DNA from: Rubripirellula amarantea
GTDB taxonomy: Bacteria; Planctomycetota; Planctomycetia; Pirellulales; Pirellulaceae
DNA length: 64,000 bases
Assembly: GCF_007859865.1 (NCBI RefSeq)
Contig: NZ_SJPI01000002.1
Span: forward strand, 1,012,721 to 1,076,720
Reading direction: 5' to 3'
The notes under the pieces: model-generated
Seen by the model: the letters and a program-made list of their open reading frames with translations, nothing else
What the model was told of the DNA's origin: nothing
Database searches by the model: none
Made by a program: the position numbers and the translations under genes
In this document: positions 9,219-18,384 of the stretch, piece after piece
How the letters are laid out: each line of letters opens with the position of its first letter
Position numbering within the stretch: position 1 is the first letter of the stretch

Positions 9219-10472
9219 ATGAAGTATCTCGTTTCGTTTTCCACCATTGGTCTACTGGTCGTGTTTGTTCAGCAGGCTGCCCTGGGCCAAACCGCCTTTC
9301 CATTTCATTTGCCGAGCGAAAAGCCTGATCGCGAACTCAGTGCGGCGATGGAACGCATCTATACCGACTATGAAGCTCCGGAGCCGCAAAACAATGAGCT
9401 GTTCAGTCAATTCAAGTACACGGCGCTGGAAGGCTTTGACTACAGCAATCACGACGGAACAGTCTCGCGTCGCGATCCATCCAAAATCTTACTGCACGAC
9501 GGAAAGTACTACGTTTGGTACACGCATCGTAAAACCGAAACACCACCGCAAGGCGCCGACAAGAGTTCCGATACGATTCCATCGACCGACTGGGACCTAT
9601 CGGAAATATGGTACGCGACATCTACGGATGGTTTCACTTGGGAAGAACAAGGCATCGCGATCAAGCGACCTGAAAAGCCACAGGTCGGTTGGCGTTCTGT
9701 GACAACGACGGACATCCTGGAATGGGACGGAAAGTTCTATCTTTACTACCAAGGATTCATGGAAGCCAGCGGCAAGCGAGGCGACGATTGCCCGGTTGCG
9801 GTTTCCTACGCGGATTCGCCCGATGGTCCCTGGACTCCCCACAATCAAATCGTGATTCCCAACGGAGCAGAAGGCGAATGGGACCAATACTCAATTCATG
9901 ATCCCTATCCGCTGGTGCACAACGGAAAGATCTACATCTACTACAAGTCCGACTTTGGAAAGGCACCCGACAAAGTGCGTATGCAAGGTTTGGCGACGGC
10001 AAGTCATCCGTTGGGACCATTTACCAAGAGCCCGTTGAATCCCGTCATCACGTCAGGCCATGAAACGTCGTTGTTCCCGTTCCGCAAAGGTGTCGCCGCT
10101 CTTGTCTACAAAGACGGTCCCGAACACAACACGATTCAATATGCGGACGATTGGGTCAACTTCAAGATTGCGTCGATCACGGAACTAATGCCTTACGCGG
10201 CAGCTCCCTACGTGCCGGATGCATTCACGAACACTCAAGATGGCCGAGGGATCACGTGGGGACTTGCACACTTCATCGGACTCGGTGCCAAGGGCCAATA
10301 TCACTCGATGCTCGTGCGTTTCGATTGCGATCTTAGTCTCGACGTTCACGATCCAGACATGAAACATCATCGTGTGAACCACAAACCCGATGTTTATTTT
10401 CGTCAAGGATTAAGCAAGCGACAACGCGAGCGAATTGGCAGCGAGAACGCGAAGCGAATCCAACAACCTTGA
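9219..10472 (+). CDS. GH117 glycoside hydrolase, probable 1,3-alpha-L-neoagarooligosaccharide hydrolase
   Basis: This 417-residue protein has a signal peptide (MKYLVSFSTIGLLVVFVQQAALGQ) followed by a five-bladed beta-propeller glycosidase of family GH117. Members remove 3,6-anhydro-L-galactose from the non-reducing end of neoagaro-oligosaccharides. Family signatures are present throughout: NHDGTVSRRDPSK (Asp near residue 86), YSIHDPYPLVHNGK (Asp near 228) and TSGHETSLFPF (His-Glu near 281-282), matching the acidic residues and the unusual His acid described for the family. The ATG at 9219 is preferred over an in-frame TTG at 9210 because it yields a compact signal peptide. No agarase or sulfatase gene lies beside it, so it stands alone here. 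The substrate could also be another anhydro- or galactose-containing algal sugar. Confidence 0.85.
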   Translation: MKYLVSFSTIGLLVVFVQQAALGQTAFPFHLPSEKPDRELSAAMERIYTDYEAPEPQNNELFSQFKYTALEGFDYSNHDGTVSRRDPSKILLHDGKYYVWYTHRKTETPPQGADKSSDTIPSTDWDLSEIWYATSTDGFTWEEQGIAIKRPEKPQVGWRSVTTTDILEWDGKFYLYYQGFMEASGKRGDDCPVAVSYADSPDGPWTPHNQIVIPNGAEGEWDQYSIHDPYPLVHNGKIYIYYKSDFGKAPDKVRMQGLATASHPLGPFTKSPLNPVITSGHETSLFPFRKGVAALVYKDGPEHNTIQYADDWVNFKIASITELMPYAAAPYVPDAFTNTQDGRGITWGLAHFIGLGAKGQYHSMLVRFDCDLSLDVHDPDMKHHRVNHKPDVYFRQGLSKRQRERIGSENAKRIQQP

Positions 10473-10586
10473 ACGCTGAATTGTCGCGAACGACTTGAAG
10501 CCCCGAAGTCACGGACACGATCGCCCAGTTAACGAAATCGACTCAACCTGAATCGTGGCGACGCGGCCAGTCTGATGCGTGTCAGG

Positions 10587-12356
10587 TCAGCGGATGCGAG
10601 CATTCTCGATCTCATCGAGCGCTAGGTAGGCGGCCGAGATACTGCCGCCTGAAAGTTTCGTCTTCCAGGTTTCCGAATCGGCGTTAGCGGGACGAATGGC
10701 GCGCCAATAGAACCATACCGAGACGACGAATCCGATTATTCCTACCGCCAATGAGATGTAGAGTGGCCCAGAAAGAAGCACCTCGTCAAAACCTAACGCC
10801 ACGGCAACGGGGATCCACATCAACCACCAAATGAACCCAATGAGCACGCTCGCTCGTAGGTACCCCGACCGCAAACTATCAAGCTTGCTTCGAATTTCGA
10901 CTACTGACTTCGAGTAGTCGATTTTGCGAATGCGTGTGCAAACGAGTATCGCCTGAGCAATTACCAAAATTCCGTACACGTGCAGAATCCCACCGTTGAC
11001 CACTCGATGTGGGATCTGAGTGTTTCTGGCCCAGCACTGAGCGCCCAGCGCAATCAACGCGATGCCAACGAGCACTTGAATTAGCTGCCATCGAAACAAC
11101 GGGCGTAGCGAATCTTCAATTCGATCCATCAATTGACGACGAGTCAGCAATAGACGTCCCGCCAACGCTTGTTGTTCCCAACTCGCGGCCGCCTGCGGAT
11201 CCTTTGCGTCGTAAGAGCTAGCCTCACCCGAGATCGTTGGTGCTAACGCCGCGTTATGACTCGACGTAATCGACTGAACATCCGACTTGATCTGACTCGC
11301 CCGTTGGTAGCGTCGATTGGGTTCCCGCTCGAGAGTCCGCAGCACCACTTCATCAAGCCGCACGTCGATCTGAACCTTCTTTGACGGTGCTTCGAATCGT
11401 CCTATGGGAAGTTCGCCGGTCAACATTTCGTAAAACACGACGCCGAGTGAATAGATGTCTGCACGGTGATCAACGCCGTGTGAGCCTTCCATTTGTTCGG
11501 GAGCCATGTAGCGCGGGGTTCCCATGATTTGATGCGTGCCGGTGAGAGTATCTTGCTGCCCGCCGCTCCCCAAAATCCGCGAAAGTCCAAAGTCGGCGAT
11601 CTTAACCGAACCGTCGACGGCAATCAGAATGTTCTCGGGCTTGATATCGCGATGCACAATTCCTTTGTCGTGAGCGTACTGAAGTGCATCGCAAAGATGC
11701 GGAACGATCGCCAACGCGTGCTCGGGGTCTAGCTGTCCTGCTTTGACAACATCACGAAGTGTTGACCCATCAACGAACTCCATCAGAAAGTAGTACGTGT
11801 CTTCGACGTGTCCGAATTCGAAAACGGGCACGATGTTGGGGTGGGTCAACTTCGCCAACGTTCTCGCTTCTCGAGTGAATCGTAACGCAAACTTGACGTC
11901 ATGACCGAATTCCTCTGGCAAGATCTTCAGCGCGACTAAACGGTCGAGGCCGGACTGGCGAGCTTTGTAAACGGCGCCCATGCCGCCGGCACCAATCAAC
12001 TCGATGATTTCTAAGCTTGGGAATAGTTCAGCCATTCGGCCCACGGACGGCGGAACGAACGCGCCTGCGCGCTTGTCGTTTTCGGCGAGTGCTTCGTCGA
12101 TTGCGACCGCATAGTCCGGGAAACGATCGAGGTAGTCCTGTTTCGCTGGAACCTCCCCACGTCGTCGTCGATAGTCGACATCGAGAACGATTAGCTCAGC
12201 CAGCAACACGTCACGCTCGTCCGACGGCATGCCTTCGGGCAAAAAGGCTTCCACGGATGGCGGGTCGTTGGACTGCCAATGGCGTTCGAAATCAGCACAA
12301 AGATCGTCAATTCGTTCCAGGGCTGCGATCGGTAGTTTTTTTTGACGAATGCTCAT
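10587..12356 (-). CDS. Serine/threonine protein kinase with C-terminal membrane segments
   Basis: This 589-residue protein contains a complete Hanks-type kinase domain at about residues 115-365: glycine loop LIGAGGMGAVYKA, lysine in VALKILPEE, catalytic loop IVHRDIKPEN, metal motif DFGLSRILG and the APE-like MAPEQM. The N-terminal 110 residues are of the type seen in planctomycete kinases encoded with ECF sigma factors (IDDLCADFERHW, PEGMPSDERDVLLAELIVLD). About four hydrophobic helices near residues 440-560 replace the extracellular sensor found in other kinases. Its start overlaps the end of the upstream sigma gene by 50 bp in another frame, which suggests translational coupling and a shared signalling pathway, possibly sigma-factor phosphorylation. 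Confidence 0.9.
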   Translation of the reverse strand: MSIRQKKLPIAALERIDDLCADFERHWQSNDPPSVEAFLPEGMPSDERDVLLAELIVLDVDYRRRRGEVPAKQDYLDRFPDYAVAIDEALAENDKRAGAFVPPSVGRMAELFPSLEIIELIGAGGMGAVYKARQSGLDRLVALKILPEEFGHDVKFALRFTREARTLAKLTHPNIVPVFEFGHVEDTYYFLMEFVDGSTLRDVVKAGQLDPEHALAIVPHLCDALQYAHDKGIVHRDIKPENILIAVDGSVKIADFGLSRILGSGGQQDTLTGTHQIMGTPRYMAPEQMEGSHGVDHRADIYSLGVVFYEMLTGELPIGRFEAPSKKVQIDVRLDEVVLRTLEREPNRRYQRASQIKSDVQSITSSHNAALAPTISGEASSYDAKDPQAAASWEQQALAGRLLLTRRQLMDRIEDSLRPLFRWQLIQVLVGIALIALGAQCWARNTQIPHRVVNGGILHVYGILVIAQAILVCTRIRKIDYSKSVVEIRSKLDSLRSGYLRASVLIGFIWWLMWIPVAVALGFDEVLLSGPLYISLAVGIIGFVVSVWFYWRAIRPANADSETWKTKLSGGSISAAYLALDEIENARIR

Positions 12357-12954
12357 GGGATTCCAATAATTCTTGCTGAAATTTTTCTCGGATTAGGTTC
12401 AAACGACGTTCAATCGTTCGCTCAGAGCACCCAAATCGCTGGGCAATTTCAGCATTCGAGTACCCTTCTAACTTGGCACCCGCTAAATCTCGAAGCTGCC
12501 CGACACCTAAATGAGAAAAAAACTGCTCCGCCGACTCCTTCATCATCAGGACCATCTCCGGGGATGGATCATCGCCAATCGCCTCGATGATGTCCTGATC
12601 CTCTCGCCCTTGGCCCAACGGATGAATCGTAACTCCTCCCCCACGTCGTTGTCGGTGATCGCGTCTGCGTTTGTCGATCACTTTTCGCGCTGCCATTCTC
12701 ATCAGCAATTGCCATAGATCGTCACGATCGGACAGATCCGGAAAACGTCCATTTTCGGCTGCGACATAGAAACTGTCGAAAACACTCAACACAATGTCTT
12801 CTTCATCAGAGACAGCCCGATTCTGTCCGTACAACCGCGCCCGGACGCTGCGGATCAAGCGATTGAAATAGTGCTGCCAAATACGATTCGCTGCGACGGA
12901 ATCTCCTTCCTTCACCAAGTCAATCCAGTGGCTGACATTCGTGCTTTTGGACAT
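12307..12954 (-). CDS. ECF-type RNA polymerase sigma factor
   Basis: This protein of about 215 residues has sigma region 2 (HYFNRLIRSVRARL, DEEDIVLSVFDSFY, DDLWQLLMRMAARKVIDKRR) and region 4 with a helix-turn-helix (GYSNAEIAQRFGCSERTIERRLNLIREKF). It matches the planctomycete ECF group genetically linked to Ser/Thr kinases. I start at MSKSTNVSHW (12954); the frame is open to 13008 but the extra residues are hydrophobic and atypical. No anti-sigma gene is adjacent. The 50-bp overlap with the downstream kinase gene suggests that phosphorylation takes over the role of an anti-sigma factor, which is an inference from studied groups of this kind. Confidence 0.87.
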   Translation of the reverse strand: MSKSTNVSHWIDLVKEGDSVAANRIWQHYFNRLIRSVRARLYGQNRAVSDEEDIVLSVFDSFYVAAENGRFPDLSDRDDLWQLLMRMAARKVIDKRRRDHRQRRGGGVTIHPLGQGREDQDIIEAIGDDPSPEMVLMMKESAEQFFSHLGVGQLRDLAGAKLEGYSNAEIAQRFGCSERTIERRLNLIREKFQQELLESHEHSSKKTTDRSPGTN

Positions 12955-13331
12955 AAGCAAATACCGACCGACGCAATGCGTTGTTAAAGGAAACAGGAAC
13001 AGAATCAACTGACAATCCTAGCACAAGCGAAGACTCGATCGACCTAAACATCCATCTAGCCATTGGAAACATCGGTGAGCTCCTCGTGCAATTCGAAACT
13101 AAGTTTGGCCGGTCAAGCTGCACGCTCAGAGCTGAAATGACCGTTCGCAGCTACCAAGCGGTTCGAATTCGACAAGCTTAAGGAGTCGAAATCTCGGTAT
13201 GGCTTGCACTGCAAGAAACGTCGCGATGTCCAGCTTTGCATCAGCCACTATTGAGTAGCCAGATCGTGACGCTCGCACGATGCAAGCCCTGCCAATAACG
13301 ACTGGATACTTCCGATGACTGATGACTGACG
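12955..13331. other. Intergenic region upstream of the sigma-factor gene
   Basis: About 375 bp between the sigma-factor start and the PhoD-like stop. No convincing coding frame, RNA gene or repeat is visible. It must hold the promoter of the sigma/kinase operon and any terminator for the PhoD-like gene, but no motif stands out. Confidence 0.4.
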
Positions 13332-15311
13332 CTATTTGCCATTGGCCAATTTTACGTCCTGCGGTTCACTGCCGACGCTTGCGTCTTTAACGACGATTGC
13401 ATCGGGTGCGTCGATCCCTGCTTTGACGTGAAACGTCTTTCCTTGAGGAGCATGAGGAACGAACGAAGCGCCGTTGACGCGGACGGTGTAGAGAACGTCG
13501 CCGCTACTAGCATCCACCAATTGAACCACGGGCGAATCGACGTCAAAGGTGATCTCACCTAATTCGCCCCAAGAAGGTGGATTGTAGTTGTCGAACTGCG
13601 AGATCGTCCGAGGCCAACCGGGATACTGCTCTGCCTCGGGATCGCTGATATCAACATTTCGGGGCCAGCATTCCATCGTGATGTCACGCGTCGCTTTGTT
13701 GAGACGAACGACGCCGAAGCCAGCGGCACGCGTGTTCAGCAAATTGCCAGCGGGATGTTTCTCTGGGTTGGCGGCTGCGTAGTTGGTGACCTTATTGTTG
13801 AAGCCGTCGAGAAGGTCTCCGGTGTACTCAGGACTTCCCGGTTCTCGGTTCTTTCCTGGCTCGATTGGGTCCCACCAGCGAAGATAGAGATTCGCGATCG
13901 AAGGAACGCAGAATGACCAGATCGCGTCACGATGTTCATCCACGCCGTGATGGAAGATAGTGGCCAAGTGTTGGTCGCCGGCGTAGTGAAACGCAAACGC
14001 CTTACGAAGTCCTTTCAACGCGAGGTTTCGTCCCGTCTGTGGCCAACCATTGGAATCCATGTCGGCGTGCAAGCGTCCATTCGCGTCCCCGTGAATATGA
14101 GCGCCGCCACAAAAAATCGTTGCCGAGAGCGCGACCTTCATCTCTGCGTCGTGCCAATCCAAAGCCCAAGCATCAATGAAATCTAACTGACGCTGACCGA
14201 GCAAAATTGCACCTTTGACATCGACGCTGGCGGGATCGTACTGCGGGTTTCGGATGTGATCAGGTCGAGGGCCTTGCTTCGGCACTCTGCCAGCCGGCCC
14301 TGTCTTGAACTTGCGGTCCTCAAGCACCGCGAAATCAATGTTGCCCCAATTCAAGTTAGTGAAATAGACGCCGATTCCCTGCCCAATTTCATGAGGATCA
14401 ACAGGGTCGGGAAGGTGACTCGTTTGAGCACGCTCGACTTCCTGAACGTAAATTCCCGGTTGAGAGTAGCCACCATCAGCGGCGCCACTTAGCGTCGAAA
14501 CCTTTCCGCTCTCTCCCCACAAATTTGGCTGCCCCACGTCGTGGTCATCTGGCAAACACACCGTCGGACAATCTTTGATGATGTCGCCAAAATCTCTTCC
14601 AAACTTGAGCCAAGCCGCGTAGTGGCGATGGTGGTCGTAAACTTGGTCACCGGAAAAGAACAACAAATCAGCATCAAGCTTCTTCACGTTGTCGATCAAA
14701 TCCTGGCGCGAAATGTCGCCGCCGTGGGCCGGTGCAATTGAATTACCAGTGAATCCAGCGACCACAATTTCGTCCTTGTCCACCGGGTTCTTACGAACGG
14801 TGCCTTCGTACTTGGCTTCGGCCCCATGCAGGACGCGGTATTTCCATGCTTGAGAGTCATCCCATTTTTCAACACGAAACGGTGCAGTCCAACCGGCTTT
14901 CTCCACGTCGGTTCGCGCCACTTCGATCCACTTGCCATTCTTTTCTATCTCGAGTCGAGCAAACTCGTCGTCACCTTCTTCAAGCGGGTACAACTGAGCG
15001 GTTAGCTTTAGCGTTTTGTCGTGAACCGTATACAACGCAAAACAGATGACCTCGCTTCGTTCCACTTTGGGAATCGACAAATCGATACGCCCTGGTCGTC
15101 GCTTTCCGTTTTGTTGAGCGTGAACCAATGGGCTCGCGAATAGCGAAGCAAAGCAGCACACCAAGATGGCGAACCATGGCACATGCCTTCGCAAACGAAG
15201 TCGCTGACCAAGACCCTGGGGGGAGCGCTGCGAGAGTTGTTGAGGAGTGTCGTCAGTGTCTGGTTTCATCGGAAAACTTCGAAGCGAGGGTTGTTTGGAG
15301 AATAGATTCAT
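13332..15311 (-). CDS. PhoD-like metallophosphatase (alkaline phosphatase D family), secreted
   Basis: This 659-residue protein has an N-terminal export signal (LRLRRHVPWFAILVCCFASLFASPLVHAQ) behind a long polar leader, then a PhoD-like metallophosphoesterase domain. Metal-site motifs are LFFSGDQVYDHHRH, CLPDDHDVGQPN and YAGDQHLATIFHHG. PhoD enzymes hydrolyse phosphomono- and diesters outside the cytoplasm, generally with Ca/Fe cofactors. Translation could start at 15311 or at the internal ATG at 15269; I keep the longer form because it lies 9 bp after the stop of the upstream membrane-protein gene, suggesting an operon. A PhoA-type phosphatase and a Na/Pi transporter nearby support a role in phosphate acquisition. 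Confidence 0.82.
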   Translation of the reverse strand: MNLFSKQPSLRSFPMKPDTDDTPQQLSQRSPQGLGQRLRLRRHVPWFAILVCCFASLFASPLVHAQQNGKRRPGRIDLSIPKVERSEVICFALYTVHDKTLKLTAQLYPLEEGDDEFARLEIEKNGKWIEVARTDVEKAGWTAPFRVEKWDDSQAWKYRVLHGAEAKYEGTVRKNPVDKDEIVVAGFTGNSIAPAHGGDISRQDLIDNVKKLDADLLFFSGDQVYDHHRHYAAWLKFGRDFGDIIKDCPTVCLPDDHDVGQPNLWGESGKVSTLSGAADGGYSQPGIYVQEVERAQTSHLPDPVDPHEIGQGIGVYFTNLNWGNIDFAVLEDRKFKTGPAGRVPKQGPRPDHIRNPQYDPASVDVKGAILLGQRQLDFIDAWALDWHDAEMKVALSATIFCGGAHIHGDANGRLHADMDSNGWPQTGRNLALKGLRKAFAFHYAGDQHLATIFHHGVDEHRDAIWSFCVPSIANLYLRWWDPIEPGKNREPGSPEYTGDLLDGFNNKVTNYAAANPEKHPAGNLLNTRAAGFGVVRLNKATRDITMECWPRNVDISDPEAEQYPGWPRTISQFDNYNPPSWGELGEITFDVDSPVVQLVDASSGDVLYTVRVNGASFVPHAPQGKTFHVKAGIDAPDAIVVKDASVGSEPQDVKLANGK

Positions 15312-15320
15312 TCGGTTCGC

Positions 15321-16286
15321 CTATTGATCGTTGGGCGTCGCACCTAGTCTATCGAATTCGCCAGACGGACGTGAACGCCGCCAAATGAAAAACAGAAACA
15401 GGGGGATTAAGAAGTGAGGCGCCCGCAACACGGCCTCATGAACGTACTGGTCGGATCCCCAGTAGTTCAGTTCCCATGACATGCCTGCGGCCGGACGTGC
15501 GATCGCAGTCAGAAAACCCCACGCTGCGGCATAGAGGGCAAACGGTCGACGCACTTTCGGAACGCAAATTCCAATGCAAACTAGAAAGTCTAGGATCCCC
15601 GCCGTTCGCAATATCGTTTGTGATGTTGAATAATCCACTTCAAGGATTAACGTCGTCATCGCGTAAAAGTTCCCCGGCGTTGGCCAGAATCCGAACGCAT
15701 AGCAACCGTGTCCTGCAAAGGTCATGACCGTCGCGGCGATTGCGGTCAAGACAGTCACCCGGTGTGACGCACCAAGGGCAATTGCAATTACTAAAAGAAT
15801 GGGGCTTAGCATCTGGCCACCATGCTCGATGAACATTGGCAATTGATATTGTGATCGCACGTAGGCGGCGTAAGCGAGCAAGCCAAGCAGTCCGCTGCCG
15901 AGCAACAAACCGATCATTTGGACCCATGACCGCTTTCGCACTGTGATCGTCATCACACAGCAAGCCAAGAAAGCCCACCAAAGGTTTCCCATGCACTGTT
16001 GGATGACTCCGTCGTCAGCTCCGGTTCCGACAAAGTCATCCCACGTCAGACCAAATCGCTCCGCAAGCTCCAGCGTGGAATCCTGCCATAGAAGGACGCC
16101 CAAAGGGCTTTCCCAATACCAATGAACCCAAGTCCATCCGGCAAAGCACAGGAATGCTCCGATGCGAAGGCACACGATCGCTATCGCAGGGCTACCGTTT
16201 TTCGGCTCACCACCTTTTTTCGGCTCACCCCAGCCAAGATGCACCCCGTCGATGGCGAGTGATTGATCGTGTGTGTTGTCCATCAA
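15321..16286 (-). CDS. Polytopic membrane protein of unknown function
   Basis: This 321-residue protein has a short polar N-terminus containing a small direct repeat (GEPKKG, GEPKNG) followed by about eight hydrophobic segments, for example VCLRIGAFLCFAGWTWVHWY, IGLLLGSGLLGLLAYAAYV and AVLRAPHFLIPLFLFFIW. I recognise no catalytic or transport motif. It ends 9 bp before the PhoD-like gene on the same strand, so the two are probably co-transcribed. Tryptophans are abundant near the predicted membrane edges. It may be a membrane partner of the exported phosphatase, but nothing in the sequence proves this. Confidence 0.65.
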   Translation of the reverse strand: MMDNTHDQSLAIDGVHLGWGEPKKGGEPKNGSPAIAIVCLRIGAFLCFAGWTWVHWYWESPLGVLLWQDSTLELAERFGLTWDDFVGTGADDGVIQQCMGNLWWAFLACCVMTITVRKRSWVQMIGLLLGSGLLGLLAYAAYVRSQYQLPMFIEHGGQMLSPILLVIAIALGASHRVTVLTAIAATVMTFAGHGCYAFGFWPTPGNFYAMTTLILEVDYSTSQTILRTAGILDFLVCIGICVPKVRRPFALYAAAWGFLTAIARPAAGMSWELNYWGSDQYVHEAVLRAPHFLIPLFLFFIWRRSRPSGEFDRLGATPNDQ

Positions 16287-16454
16287 TTTATCAGTCGATG
16301 ATTCGTCGATCGAAGTGCTGGGAGAGCCATCAACGTCGTTCCGGCCATCTAAAAATAGTTAAGGCAAATTGAAGTGCCATCGAATGCGGGTTCAAACGCA
16401 CGTATTCCGCCATTGTGGCGTGGGCCTGAACGGCCAATGAAGATTATGATAAAC

Positions 16455-16470
16455 GTTACAAGGAGTTAAC
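16455..16470 (+). promoter_or_regulatory. Possible direct-repeat regulator site upstream of alkaline phosphatase
   Basis: The segment GTTACAAGGAGTTAAC, 47 bp upstream of the phosphatase start, has two TTAACA-like hexamers (TTACAA, TTAACG) about one helical turn apart, in the style of PhoP boxes known from other phyla. The match is loose and planctomycete Pho boxes are not known to me, so this is only a candidate. Confidence 0.2.
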
Positions 16471-16517
16471 GTGGCCTCTCCGCCTTGATTTCCCACCTTT
16501 CGATCGAAGCTTAAGTA

Positions 16518-18221
16518 ATGCATCTCTATTTTGGATTCGGGTCATTCTGTTCATTTACCCTCGCGTCTGTGCTATTCCTGGGGGGGTATCGTACAGCTTT
16601 AGCCGAGGACTCTGCTGGTGTTCTGCAAGCCGCGTCGGGGCAGCCAACCGATTCCGCTTTTGTGAATGACCCGATCGCAAAGATGCAAGCCGACGCAGTC
16701 GCTAGCCGGAAAGCCGACTGGGGTCATTGGGGCCCCGATCGCGAAACGTATTCGAGTTGGACGACACACAGCAATCGATTGATTCCGGTCTACACCTTCG
16801 GGATCGACCTCGAATCAGTGGGCGGCCGCAATAGTCTGTACCGCGATTCGAGCGCACTTGAAAAGCTGTACGGCTTCCTTCCTGACCAAACCGTTAATCC
16901 CGATGCGGAGTACTTTGACCAGACCGATGTCTATCGACTGCAAAGATCGGCAATCGAGTCGGGCAAGAAACGCGTGATCCTATTCGTGTTCGACGGAATG
17001 GATTGGGATACCACTCGCGTCGCTGCGATCACAAAGACCGGCAGGATCTACCACGAAGGTCGCGGCGAAGGTTTGAGCTTCCTGGATTACCGAGGCACCA
17101 AAACGGACTATGGCTATTGCGTGACCAGCCCTCGCGTCGATGGCACCAATGTGAGTGTTGATAAGCAGACCGTGATTAATCCCGAGGGAACCATTCGCGG
17201 CGGCTACGACCCGGCTTTGGGTGGGCAAGCCCCCTGGCTTTCCATCGCGGATCCCAACTATCCGATCGGCAAGAGTAGCGTGACTAAGCATGCCTATGCC
17301 GAATCGTCTGCGACCGCGACTTCACTGACATGCGGAATCAAAACGTACAACGATGCAATGAACGTAGATTTCATGGGGCGCGAGGCTCTGCCAATTGCAA
17401 GAACTCTACAGGACGAAGGATTCGCGATTGGCGTGGTCAGCAGCGTACCGATCAGCCACGCAACACCAGGGTGCGCCTACGCGAACAACGTGCATCGCAA
17501 CGACTATCAAGACTTAACGCGTGACTTGATCGGTCGCCCGTCAATCTATCACCCCGGTGGGCTGTCTGGCGTCGACGTGCTCATTGGTGGCGGATGGGGT
17601 GTCGACAAGGACACCGACGCCGCCCAGGGAAAGAACTATGTCCCCGGAAACAAGTACATCGCCGCAGACGATCTCGCTGCGATCGACGTCGAGAATGGCG
17701 GAAAGTACGTTGTCGCTCAGCGAACCGCTGGCGTCGCCGGCACTGAAGTGCTCGCTAACGCTGTTGAACTCGCCAAGACAAATCGCAATCGATTGTTTGG
17801 CTACTTTGGTGTTCAAGGCGGACACTTGCCCTATCAAACAGCCGATGGCAACTACAACCCCGTCGATAGCATCGGTAATCCCAGTTCGGCCAAAGCGGAA
17901 GTTTACAGCGAAGCTGATTTGGTTGAAAACGTTAAGCTCAAAGACATGGCACTAGCCGCGGTCGAGGTGCTCGATTCGCGCTCAGATAGTTGGTGGTTGA
18001 TGGTGGAAAGTGGCGACGTCGACTGGGCGAACCACTCCAACAACATTGACAACTCAATTGGCGCCGTGCATAGCGGCGATGATGCCTTTGCGGCAATCGT
18101 CGCCTGGATCGAACAGCATGGTGGTTGGGACGACACAGCCTTAATCTTGACGGCTGATCATGGTCATTACTTCAACCTCGATCAGCCCGAGACGTTCTTG
18201 GAAGCCGTGAAAAAGAAGTGA
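16518..18221 (+). CDS. PhoA-type alkaline phosphatase, secreted
   Basis: This 567-residue protein has a signal peptide (MHLYFGFGSFCSFTLASVLFLGGYRTALA) and the alkaline phosphatase superfamily core. VILFVFDGMDWDT supplies the first metal Asp (about residue 159). YAESSATATSLTCGIKT holds the nucleophilic Ser (near 263). LMVESGDVDWANHSNNID and LILTADHGHYF provide the remaining metal ligands. These enzymes hydrolyse phosphomonoesters in the periplasm or outside the cell using Zn/Mg. Genes for a PhoD-like phosphatase and a Na/Pi cotransporter flank it. A short hairpin follows the stop codon. The length is slightly above that of E. coli PhoA, with extra N-terminal sequence. Confidence 0.88.
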   Translation: MHLYFGFGSFCSFTLASVLFLGGYRTALAEDSAGVLQAASGQPTDSAFVNDPIAKMQADAVASRKADWGHWGPDRETYSSWTTHSNRLIPVYTFGIDLESVGGRNSLYRDSSALEKLYGFLPDQTVNPDAEYFDQTDVYRLQRSAIESGKKRVILFVFDGMDWDTTRVAAITKTGRIYHEGRGEGLSFLDYRGTKTDYGYCVTSPRVDGTNVSVDKQTVINPEGTIRGGYDPALGGQAPWLSIADPNYPIGKSSVTKHAYAESSATATSLTCGIKTYNDAMNVDFMGREALPIARTLQDEGFAIGVVSSVPISHATPGCAYANNVHRNDYQDLTRDLIGRPSIYHPGGLSGVDVLIGGGWGVDKDTDAAQGKNYVPGNKYIAADDLAAIDVENGGKYVVAQRTAGVAGTEVLANAVELAKTNRNRLFGYFGVQGGHLPYQTADGNYNPVDSIGNPSSAKAEVYSEADLVENVKLKDMALAAVEVLDSRSDSWWLMVESGDVDWANHSNNIDNSIGAVHSGDDAFAAIVAWIEQHGGWDDTALILTADHGHYFNLDQPETFLEAVKKK

Positions 18222-18240
18222 AACGTTGGAAGCCAACGTT
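18222..18240 (+). terminator. Hairpin just after the alkaline phosphatase stop codon
   Basis: AACGTTGG-AAG-CCAACGTT forms a perfect 8-bp stem with a 3-nt loop, directly after the stop codon and followed by gatttctt. It could act as a terminator, though the T-tract is poor. Confidence 0.45.
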
Positions 18241-18384
18241 GATTTCTTGCTGTGATCCTATCGCCTACATATACAACGTCGTCAACCAATCGTTCGCGAC
18301 GATTCTGTGTCCGTGAAGGTGTGCGATGCCGCGACGGAAAATGACTGGACGGGGAATCAAGGCTGACTGCAAATTGCCAACTTG

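Noticed and set aside
16385-16398. GGTTCAAAC-like T-loop suggesting a tRNA
   Set aside because: No acceptor or anticodon stems could be built around it.
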